64,000 nucleotides of DNA, taken from the NCBI RefSeq assembly GCF_038096175.1, contig NZ_CP151099.1, positions 2,358,501-2,422,500 of the forward strand, given 5' to 3'. Position 1 is the stretch's first letter, and the number at the start of each line of letters is the position of its first letter. This DNA comes from Nostoc sp. UHCC 0302 (GTDB taxonomy: Bacteria; Cyanobacteriota; Cyanobacteriia; Cyanobacteriales; Nostocaceae). Below the pieces are notes generated by a model, which had not been told where the DNA came from, ran no database searches, and saw only the letters and a program-made list of their open reading frames with translations. Below, one piece after another: positions 46,901 through 54,121 of this stretch. A program made the translations under genes and the position numbers.

Positions 46901-48260
46901 TACCTTTAATTAAGGGTGAAACATTGTCACCTAAAATCTCTTCTGTTCCATTAGAAAGGAAGTAATATTTACCCGGTTTATCAAACCAGTGTTGAACAGA
47001 TACCCTAGATCCAGGATTTAGGACTGGAAAATTTTTTACTTCCCTTCTCACGTCTTCTACTACACCAGCCGCATCACCATCAATAGCAACTAAATTGACT
47101 TCTTGGGGAAGAAGTTGCGTACCATCGTCGTATACCAATTGCAATAGATGGAAGGCATTGGTACTCATATTGGCGAATGTAAACAAATCCCATTCACCAG
47201 TCTTAAGGTCTAGAGTTGGGTTGTATTGTCCATTGACGGTGTGAATAACGTTTTCTACTGGCTCTGCTAGAGCACCACCACCGTATGTAAAAGAAGGAGG
47301 ATTTCCTGTGGGATTTCCTGTGGGCTTTTCAGGATTGTAGAATATAGGTTTAGCATTATAACCTTCAAAAACTGCATCAGAAAGTTCATAAACTTTCTTG
47401 CCATCTTCGTTACCCAAAACTTCTAAAGGAGTACCCGCAGGAACTTTGACAGTTGGATCAGAACTTTGATTAAGAGGATCGGTAGAACTTGGATCTCTAA
47501 GTTCTTGCTGAATTCCAAAAGTATTAATAGCAAATGTATATATTGGACTGGTTGTAGGATTAAAGTTATCCAGATCCGGAATGTTATAAGGAGCGTTAAT
47601 CGCTAAAAGACCACCCAATCCTGAACCGACTTGATCCGCTACTTCTCCATGTAAATGGGGATGATACCAGTCAACACCTATAAAGTGATTGTCTGGAATT
47701 GGTATTTCTATATCTCTAGTTTCACCCGGCTTCAGGCTAACAAGAACATTATCTCCATCTCCTAGAGGTGAGACGTGAAGCCCATGAGTATGTAAGTTAG
47801 TTACTTCTTTTAAGTCATTCTCAAGTTTGATTTTGAGTGTGTCTCCAGGCTCTGTAATTAACATGGGGCCTGGAATCTGACCGTTATATCCCCGAAGAAA
47901 TTCGTAGGGAGTTTTTTCAGATTGTCCTTCGCTATCCTTAAGCCAAGGAATTAACCCATCTCCTGATTTGAGAATCCCGAACCCATCAATGACAGTCTTG
48001 CTTAAGTCTGACATTTTCAGGGTTACGTCTAATTCTTTATCTGGCCCCCAACTAGAAAAATAACTACCAGTAAGGCTCTCTTCTTTAAATTGACCATTTT
48101 GATGATCCTTTTGCCAATCAAGAAAGGGATCTTTAAAAACAACTTTCTGGTCAGGGTGAGGTAAAACCCGTAAATATTCTTTTTTATCTAAACCTTCGCT
48201 CCATTCATCAAAGTTTGTCTGACCAATAATATACGCATTATTCAGTGGATAAGAAACCAT
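43983..48260 (-). CDS. Giant multicopper oxidase fused to FG-GAP and DUF4114 modules
   Basis: 1425 residues from ATG 48260 (an AGGAGA lies about ten bases upstream; the open frame continues 15 codons further). The first 700 residues form a multicopper oxidase with all four copper motifs: LHTHGLHV (about 157), WYHPHLHG (about 198), WHPFHIHQND (about 610) and NHCHILFHEDAGMM (about 695). The next section has FG-GAP/VCBS calcium repeats (SGDINGDGFADIAVG, GDVDGDNYDDIIVG). The C-terminal half has DUF4114-type units (VVDDASGKINGIAPG, FGFEDLPKAGDKDFNDV). No signal peptide, so export by a type I system is likely. Substrate could be phenolics, Mn2+ or Cu+. Confidence 0.88.
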   Translation of the reverse strand: MVSYPLNNAYIIGQTNFDEWSEGLDKKEYLRVLPHPDQKVVFKDPFLDWQKDHQNGQFKEESLTGSYFSSWGPDKELDVTLKMSDLSKTVIDGFGILKSGDGLIPWLKDSEGQSEKTPYEFLRGYNGQIPGPMLITEPGDTLKIKLENDLKEVTNLHTHGLHVSPLGDGDNVLVSLKPGETRDIEIPIPDNHFIGVDWYHPHLHGEVADQVGSGLGGLLAINAPYNIPDLDNFNPTTSPIYTFAINTFGIQQELRDPSSTDPLNQSSDPTVKVPAGTPLEVLGNEDGKKVYELSDAVFEGYNAKPIFYNPEKPTGNPTGNPPSFTYGGGALAEPVENVIHTVNGQYNPTLDLKTGEWDLFTFANMSTNAFHLLQLVYDDGTQLLPQEVNLVAIDGDAAGVVEDVRREVKNFPVLNPGSRVSVQHWFDKPGKYYFLSNGTEEILGDNVSPLIKGKKGFNDGHLIWGSQVLATVEVTGDPVPEGEFPKPYETLVQQSQKINDLVTAAEAGKFDRERDFVWDANPGGAILIGNNPTDTNVKTFEGTYTINGKYFSTTPGESLPPLAMPMLGTTEIWNVINKSGLPNPDLDGKTIPGTNIPVPNFPLPEWHPFHIHQNDFTVLSINGFSVDEIEDNYLARVLSDTIALPPAYVEGTATKENPYGRPADPTKPEESAKLKASVVRILMKFEDFPGSYVNHCHILFHEDAGMMMILRPILNTKNTLLGLSSEDGSGQIDLFTANNQQGFSLTPYGTGFKKGIDVAIADVNYKGQKDAENKNVTDNVTDVITIQRSLDKTSDKFTVKVFDGKILIDAQTDENPLITQFTPFQDIASSPNQSASVASGDINGDGFADIAVGLGGEISPTIEIYSGKDYKLLSRLNPFHHESFKGKINLAIGDVDGDNYDDIIVGQGSGGRGLLELYSGQLITQKGSLNGKDTSHETALLSKEFQPYGADYKGEIDVTSGYILQRPDEPNDAPTQTNNANITTIAKDSLPNEKEQIQVFTFLGGSHHHEEEHDSSMEAEQLRLEVSLTPAGNTQEISGTFADLPGLPKGEPVLFTRKENGEYEIIHLGDKNKPESTSVATTTLTKNANNDVFTIDSNTDLSELKVTLTASDANFVNQLGVFVVDDASGKINGIAPGAAGYTEAALERAKVIFSSLANVPKGFNADNLTRLLQFNSGENLRFLLVKNSTIDAVLTGVTPATGVLFADPSTQKITDLGADGFSLAWEDGAGNTVNDFQDLVVKIQATKDSFPLGTGLQEKPQGEVIDLRGVTQQVKADFVVNREALFNNFIGFYEVADENGGIDTNGDRKADILIGQAGYTQAAVTKRVAGIDLTVNNQGTATYSGTFQPGSIFAPFLIVNGRPDAILDSNPNNNPAVYFPFLGANADKADHISLLANNIFGFEDLPKAGDKDFNDVTVRVDLSLV

Positions 48261-48858
48261 GATGTGACTATCTCCTCTAATCTCAAAAAGCCACTTTAAA
48301 ATCAAGCAAAATCTCAGTTAATATTTTGCTAAAAACGAATAACCGAATAAGTAAGTGGACATAACAAAACTGAGCATACTTTGTATTTTTTAGTTAGCGT
48401 TAAAGCGCTTTAACGCTAACTAAAAACTTTAAATTTATGTCTACTTACTTAATTCCTAATTAAAACAGGCTGCAATAAACCCACGTCAAGCGGTCTTACG
48501 TCCGTTACGCTGCTAATGAAACAATTCTTTTAAAGTAAAAATTGGTCTGAAATTACAGCACTACGAAAAAACAAACATCTCAACAAAATCTCTTATTCAT
48601 ACTATTATAGCAACTGACAAGAAGCTTAGGACAACAATTAATTCACAATGTACGCTGTTGAAAGCATCTATTGCTAACTTGTCCTAACAGCTTTGGCGAC
48701 TGCTATAAGTCTAGAATCAAAAATCAAGTTAATAGCTGATTTTAATCGATTTTTAGAAGATGTTGGAAAAGTAGTTTCCCGCCACTAGAAATTATAATTT
48801 GTTTTTCACAAGATGTCGAAACAGATAATCTTGCAACGGCAAGGGAGTAACACTAATT
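48261..48858. other. Intergenic region carrying a miniature inverted-repeat element
   Basis: Between two minus-strand genes. Contains the element at 48350-48449 and about 400 bases of AT-rich DNA without a recognised gene. Confidence 0.5.
48350..48449. mobile_element. Miniature inverted-repeat element with 40-bp perfect central palindrome
   Basis: Termini AGTAAGTGGACAT (48350-48362) and ATGTCTACTTACT (48437-48449) are inverted repeats with one mismatch. Inside, 48387-48406 is perfectly complementary to 48407-48426, a 40-base palindrome (arm begins TTTTTAGTTAGCGTTAAAGC). The element at 7449-7518 shares the termini and part of the core. It has no coding capacity. The T-run at each end of the palindrome also makes it a likely bidirectional terminator downstream of the CHAT gene. 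Confidence 0.7.
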
Positions 48859-50193
48859 TTACCAAGGACTACCAATCATCGTAAAGCCTGCCCAATAATA
48901 AGGATGCGATAAATTAAAATTTCCAAGTTGTGCTATTTCTGGTGGTAAGGGCGTTGCTGACCTTAGTGCTACTAGGCGCAGTTGCCCGTTCTCAATATGA
49001 ATTTGCCCATTGAGCATTTCTATTTGCGCCTGTCTTAGAGCTTCTGATTTAATGGATGATGTTTTCAAGCGTCTATAAAACTCTGTCATTAAAGCTAAAG
49101 TTCCGGCATCACTAACAGACCAAAGACTACCCAGCGCTGACTTTACTCCTGCTTCTAGCGCCAACCCTGAGAAGCCGAGTTCTGCTTGCTCATCCCCCAA
49201 GGCAGTTTTACAAGCACTCAATACTAACAAATCTACAGGAGGTGTATTCAATCCTAATTGTGGCAGCTGATTTAAGCGCAGCTTAGTATTCCACAATTGA
49301 ATGTAAGAGTTACTAACTGCTCCAGGTTTAAAGTCTCCGTGAGTTGCTAAGTGAATAATTTTATAAGCTTTTTGTTGCCGTTGCGATCGCAAGTTTTCTA
49401 CAGTAAATTTGTCATTTAAAAAGCGAATTCCTCCTTTGTTATCCACAATAGTAGATAACTCTATAGGTACAGCAGGCAACGGTTGAAGGTCTTGGAACTC
49501 GGACGCCCCCATAGCTAAAACTGAAAAGTCACGGATGTCGGTGTAACGAGTGTCTGTCAGGCTAAAGGCAGGAATCAGACTGATATTATACTTTTCTACC
49601 AAAAATTTCTGACCATCATGCAATGCTGAAAATGGTACAGAACGCAAGCCAACGCCTACGCAAAAAACTAAAGTATCTATATCTTGAGCTTTCAGGTCTT
49701 TATCAATTGGAGCAAGCAACCATTGATAAAGTTGCTGTGCTGGAGGCAAATAACTAGTAGTGTCAACTCTTCTAACATCACTAAGTTCTGTTTGTAACTC
49801 CTTAGCTACTTTGAGTAAAGCCTTTTTGTTAGCTGCTGATATAGTTTTATAAATTGGGTCATTTCTGGGCGTGACTAAGATAATTTCTAACTGTTTATCT
49901 TTGGGGATCAAATAGACAACAGCAGACTTATGCCCAGTTTCTTTTTCTATTCTACGCAAGGTAGAACTAGTAGCACTGGCAGACATTAATACCTGAGAAT
50001 AAGTTCCACCTAGGTAACTTTCATAAGCCTTTTTCCATGTTTTTTCCTGCTCAGTTACAACGTCTTTTACTGGAGGTGGTTGAGGATTCTGATAATTTAA
50101 TTTTTTATAATCATTAACTTTAGCCTGAGCTGGAAAATAGCCGATAATTCCTGTGATTAAAAATGTCACAGCTAAAAAACTAACTTTGTTCAT
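48859..50193 (-). CDS. CHAT-domain protein (caspase-like), secreted or membrane anchored
   Basis: 444 residues with a signal peptide (about 1-24) and a CHAT peptidase domain (about 130-440). The catalytic dyad of the caspase/separase clan is visible: His285 in HLATHGDF and Cys328 in VLSACKTALG, with GSLWSVSDAGTLALMTEFYR after it. Most cyanobacterial CHAT proteins carry TPR repeats in front; this one has only a short charged region. The next gene on the same strand, upstream by 56 bases, encodes a ParA-like ATPase. CHAT, CHASE2 and DUF928 proteins recur together and may form one stress or conflict pathway. Confidence 0.9.
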   Translation of the reverse strand: MNKVSFLAVTFLITGIIGYFPAQAKVNDYKKLNYQNPQPPPVKDVVTEQEKTWKKAYESYLGGTYSQVLMSASATSSTLRRIEKETGHKSAVVYLIPKDKQLEIILVTPRNDPIYKTISAANKKALLKVAKELQTELSDVRRVDTTSYLPPAQQLYQWLLAPIDKDLKAQDIDTLVFCVGVGLRSVPFSALHDGQKFLVEKYNISLIPAFSLTDTRYTDIRDFSVLAMGASEFQDLQPLPAVPIELSTIVDNKGGIRFLNDKFTVENLRSQRQQKAYKIIHLATHGDFKPGAVSNSYIQLWNTKLRLNQLPQLGLNTPPVDLLVLSACKTALGDEQAELGFSGLALEAGVKSALGSLWSVSDAGTLALMTEFYRRLKTSSIKSEALRQAQIEMLNGQIHIENGQLRLVALRSATPLPPEIAQLGNFNLSHPYYWAGFTMIGSPW

Positions 50194-50249
50194 AAATTTG
50201 TACCAGGTTAATTTTTAAGCTTAGTGCATTTAATATGCTGATAAATTTT

Positions 50250-51011
50250 TTAGCCAATAATCTGTTTAGCGATCGCTTCTACTACTTGGCTGAAAGGATG
50301 CTTGGGAAATCGTAAGCAGAAGATATCGCTACTAGCTAGCTGAACCACATCTTCAGAGAGAAGGAGAATACCAGCTACGGATGCGTTGTAGGCTAGTTCT
50401 ACCTGCTGTTGTAAAGCCTTTAAATCCAAATTAGCTAGCACTTTATTAACCACCAATAACAACTCAGGTACTTCTAACTGGCGGGCTACGTCCACAGTCA
50501 CAGCAGTACCTTGAAAGTCTTGCCGATCTGGACGCAGGATAATAATCAAAGCATCGGAAATGGTAATTGAGAGAAGAGTCTCTTCATTGAGTCCAGGGTG
50601 GGTATCAATAAACAGATACTCTAAATTCAGTTTGTCGATCAGTTCTTGAAAGCCGTCATGTAGTAAACCGACATCGTATCCCTCACGTAGCACCCTAGTA
50701 ATTTCACCAAGATTTAAAGAGGAAGGAATCAGGTAAATAGCACTCCCTTTCTTGGCTGCATCCTTCAAAGCAGAAGTGACATCATAGGCAGTATCCTCGA
50801 TATCACAACGGCCCCATAAATAATCATTCAGGGAACGATCCATCGTTTCCTCATCGAAACCGAAAACCACATGAATCCCTGGAGATTGGATGTCAGTATC
50901 AATAATGCCAACCCGATACCCATAGCGAGCTACAGTAGCAGCCAAATTAGCAGTGATATTTGATTTACCAGTTCCCCCTCGGAATGAGTGAACAGAGATA
51001 ATTTTGGGCAT
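50250..51011 (-). CDS. ParA/MinD-family ATPase with Arg in the deviant Walker A
   Basis: 253 residues. The deviant Walker A reads SFRGGTGKSNITANLAA: Lys16 is the standard P-loop Lys, but the signature Lys of ParA/MinD (first residue of KGG) is Arg11. Switch I/II segments IIDTDIQSPG and FIDTHPGLNEETL follow, then the NKV base motif (LLVVNKVLA). The C-terminus (FSQVVEAIAKQIIG) is a short helix that could bind membrane or a partner. No ParB gene or plasmid origin is nearby, so a role in positioning or signalling, not plasmid segregation, is more likely. Confidence 0.88.
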   Translation of the reverse strand: MPKIISVHSFRGGTGKSNITANLAATVARYGYRVGIIDTDIQSPGIHVVFGFDEETMDRSLNDYLWGRCDIEDTAYDVTSALKDAAKKGSAIYLIPSSLNLGEITRVLREGYDVGLLHDGFQELIDKLNLEYLFIDTHPGLNEETLLSITISDALIIILRPDRQDFQGTAVTVDVARQLEVPELLLVVNKVLANLDLKALQQQVELAYNASVAGILLLSEDVVQLASSDIFCLRFPKHPFSQVVEAIAKQIIG

Positions 51012-51145
51012 GACACACCTTATACCATTTCACTTTAAGGTTGCCATATATAGGCAGCAACGGGAAAGGGGCAGGGGGTAGGGAGCAAGGGGAAAATTAC
51101 TAATGACGATGTTCACGAAAAAATACAGTATCTAGGGACATGAGT

Positions 51146-53260
51146 TTATTTACCTACTAATATGACCACTGACCGGCCTCCTATCAGCAATCCGTACTGA
51201 TTTTCTAGTACTGGTTCTGTCCCAGGAGTCCAGCTTTCATGCGGTGTGGCTCCAGTGTTCACAAAAATATGCCATTGCATTCCTTGAGGCAGTCCTGGAA
51301 TTTCAAACCACTGACTTTCCCAATGCATATTCATCGCTACATAAATGTAATCGTCACTTACTGTCCCCTCCCTAGCGTGTTTACCACAGAGCATAAAAGC
51401 GAGGATACGACTGGCATCAGACCAATCAGCGTTCCATGCCTGAGTTCCATGCCAAGTAATATCAGCATAGCCACTGCCAGCGTAATCGACATTGCGGAAG
51501 TGATATTTATTTCTCAGCACGGGGTGGGCATTACGAAAGGCAATGCAGTGCTTAAAAAACTTAAACAATTCTGCATGAGATTCCAATAATTTCCAATCGA
51601 GCCAGTTGAGTTCGTTATCGTGGCAATAAGTGTTATTGTTACCGTATTGTGTGCGTCCTACCTCATCCCCCATGAGGATCATTGGCACTCCTTGGCTGAC
51701 CATCAACATAGCGACAGCATTTTTTATCTGTTGTCGACGCAAGGATTGAATGTCTGGATTGTCAGTCTCACCTTCCCAGCCACAATTCCAACTATCGTTA
51801 TCATTAGTGCCATCGTTGTTATTTTCACCGTTAGCTTCATTGTGTTTCCCATCATAGGAAACCAAATCCATCAGTGTAAAACCATCATGGCAGGTGATGA
51901 AATTAATTGAAGTTGTCGGGCCACGGTCAGCCCAAGCATAGAGATCCGGCGAACCCTGTAGCCGCTGTGCCATGTCTCCTACCAGCCCTGGCTCACCTTT
52001 AAGGAATTTACGAATAGTGTCGCGGTACTTACCATTCCACTCTAACCAACGCCCAAATGCCGGGAACGAGCCGACTTGGTAGAGACCGCCTGCATCCCAA
52101 GCTTCAGCAATTAGTTTGCAGTTAGCGAGAATTGGGTCAAACGCAAGACTTTCTAACAGTGGTGGGTTCAAGAGTGGTGCGCCCCAAGGATCACGTCCCA
52201 AAATCGCCGCCAAATCGAAGCGGAAACCATCAATGTGATACTCAGCAGCCCAATAGCGCAGGCAGTCGAGTACCATATTGCGAACAATCGGATTGTTACA
52301 GTTAAGGGTATTACCAGTGCCACTGAAATTAAAGTAGTAGCCCTCTGGAGTCAGCATATAGTAGGTTTTGTTGTCGATTCCGCGAAAGGAAATCGTTGGC
52401 CCGTACTCATTACCTTCTGCTGTATGGTTGAAAACAACATCTAGAATTACTTCAATGTCATTTTGATGCAGAGTTTTAATCAACGTTTTGAGTTCATCAA
52501 CTTGCATCCCATATTTGCCTGTAGCTGCATAACCAGCCTTCGGAGCAAAAAAGCCGACAGTACTGTAACCCCAGTAATTTAGTAGTACTTCCCCTGTTTG
52601 CAGATTAGGGCGGCTGTTTTCAAATTCATCAAATTCATAGATGGGCATCAGCTCAATACAGTTGACACCTAGCTCCTTAAGATAAGGGATTTTGTCGCGA
52701 ATGGCGGCAAATGTCCCTGGATGCTTCACTCCAGCGGAGGGATGGCGAGTGAAACTGCGGACGTGCATTTCATAGATGATTAAATCCTCAGTAGGGATTT
52801 GTAGTGGACGCTCACCTTCCCAGTCAAAATCATCAAATGCTAAACGCGATCGATGCTGATATATATTATCCCAGTCGGGTTTTTCTCCCCAAATATCTCT
52901 GCCACCAATGATTTTGGCGTATGGGTCTAGGAGAATTTTGCTGGTGTCAAACCAGTGTCCTTGTTTGGGGTCGAAAGGCCCGTCCATGCGGTAGCCGTAT
53001 TCGAGGTTTTCGTAATCCAATTCAAATACGGTCATGCTGAAGACATTACCAATGCGAAACTCTTCTGGAAATGGAATTTCCGCCATTGGTTCAAGAGCGT
53101 GCTTTTTGAACAGTACTAAGGTACAGGATTTGGCATGACGGGAAAAGATGGAAAAGTTAACGCCTCCTGGTACTAAGGTTGCTCCAAAAGGGATCGCACT
53201 ACCGGGACGTAGCTTAAAGTTTTTGTAACTATGGGTGGGATGGATATCAATTCTCTGCAT
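51146..53260 (-). CDS. glgX: Glycogen debranching enzyme (isoamylase type, GH13), full length
   Basis: 704 residues, complete. The CBM48 domain (about 18-110) starts PGSAIPFGATLVPGGVNFSI. GH13 motifs: DVVFNHT near 274-280, nucleophile Asp349 (HIDGFRFDL), acid/base Glu386 (KLIAEAWD) and Asp459 (FITCHDG). It hydrolyses alpha-1,6 linkages of trimmed glycogen in the cytoplasm. Full length for GlgX, in contrast to the truncated paralogue at 1-1860, whose visible part differs at many positions, so they are diverged paralogues. Start ATG 53260. The next gene downstream on the same strand is the ParA-like gene, 134 bases away. Confidence 0.95.
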   Translation of the reverse strand: MQRIDIHPTHSYKNFKLRPGSAIPFGATLVPGGVNFSIFSRHAKSCTLVLFKKHALEPMAEIPFPEEFRIGNVFSMTVFELDYENLEYGYRMDGPFDPKQGHWFDTSKILLDPYAKIIGGRDIWGEKPDWDNIYQHRSRLAFDDFDWEGERPLQIPTEDLIIYEMHVRSFTRHPSAGVKHPGTFAAIRDKIPYLKELGVNCIELMPIYEFDEFENSRPNLQTGEVLLNYWGYSTVGFFAPKAGYAATGKYGMQVDELKTLIKTLHQNDIEVILDVVFNHTAEGNEYGPTISFRGIDNKTYYMLTPEGYYFNFSGTGNTLNCNNPIVRNMVLDCLRYWAAEYHIDGFRFDLAAILGRDPWGAPLLNPPLLESLAFDPILANCKLIAEAWDAGGLYQVGSFPAFGRWLEWNGKYRDTIRKFLKGEPGLVGDMAQRLQGSPDLYAWADRGPTTSINFITCHDGFTLMDLVSYDGKHNEANGENNNDGTNDNDSWNCGWEGETDNPDIQSLRRQQIKNAVAMLMVSQGVPMILMGDEVGRTQYGNNNTYCHDNELNWLDWKLLESHAELFKFFKHCIAFRNAHPVLRNKYHFRNVDYAGSGYADITWHGTQAWNADWSDASRILAFMLCGKHAREGTVSDDYIYVAMNMHWESQWFEIPGLPQGMQWHIFVNTGATPHESWTPGTEPVLENQYGLLIGGRSVVILVGK

Positions 53261-53472
53261 TTATAGCTCCTTCCTATCGGGCTAGTACAAAAAAGCTGAA
53301 GTATGAAGTATGCAGTATGAAATAAACAAACCAGCACAGTAAGTCTTTTGGAGTTTTGTGATGGGTGATTTATTTGTGCTGTCGCGTACTAGTAGTTTGT
53401 CACAGCAATTAGGGGAATTTGTAGTAATCAATTTAGTGCTTGAGGAAGGGCTTTAGCCCTCACCACAAGCTA

Positions 53473-53886
53473 TTAAGTGCCTTTGACTTTAACTTTGACA
53501 TTGAAAGCTTCTAAGGCTTCCTCAAGGCTATTGCGAGTCTGAAAAAAGTCGAGAAATCCAGTCATAGACATTGTGTCTTGAATTTCTTCGGAAAGTCCTA
53601 CCAAAATGATCTGTCCGCCTTTGGCAGATAATTGTCGGTACAGCGACAGCAGCATCCTTAAGCCAGCACTGGACATATAAGGCACATTAGTCATTTCCAG
53701 GATCATTCTGGTTTCAGGTTGGGCTAGTGGTAGAATCTGCTCTTGAGCTAGGGGAGCTGTATTGGTGTCTATATCGCCGACTATTTCTACGACTGTTACT
53801 GATGGGAGTGTATTCAGATCAGTCTTCTCTTGATCGACAGCCGTTTTTACTAGTGTTACTGGCAGCAATTCGATGTTAATTGTCAT
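53473..53886 (-). CDS. STAS-domain anti-anti-sigma-like protein
   Basis: 137 residues from ATG 53886; the open frame extends 12 codons upstream without a ribosome site. Single STAS domain with the switch serine in VPYMSSAGLRMLLSLYRQ. The C-terminus ends in KVKVKGT. It is a second STAS protein in the window besides 39501-39839; no kinase or phosphatase lies beside it, so it could use the same partners in trans. A catalogue of orthologues would be needed to decide. Confidence 0.85.
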   Translation of the reverse strand: MTINIELLPVTLVKTAVDQEKTDLNTLPSVTVVEIVGDIDTNTAPLAQEQILPLAQPETRMILEMTNVPYMSSAGLRMLLSLYRQLSAKGGQIILVGLSEEIQDTMSMTGFLDFFQTRNSLEEALEAFNVKVKVKGT

Positions 53887-54121
53887 AGCGTAGTGATGAA
53901 TTCCAAATTTAAATAAATACAACAGTTTTGTGGAGTGTCCACCAACTAAAATCTGATACTTGCGGGGTATCCTAACTTTTAAAGTAGCGATCGCATTTTT
54001 GCACTCTTATTTATGCGATCGCCGCTGCAAATTGTTTCGTGTCCGTATATTGCTGAAACTGACAGATTTTTGATGATATTGTGACAGCCAGTTTTAGCGT
54101 TGAGTTGTTTTAATTTCTTCA

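Noticed and set aside
50250-51011. Plasmid partition locus
   Set aside because: The ParA-like gene has no ParB partner, no iterated parS-like repeats nearby, and an atypical Walker A.
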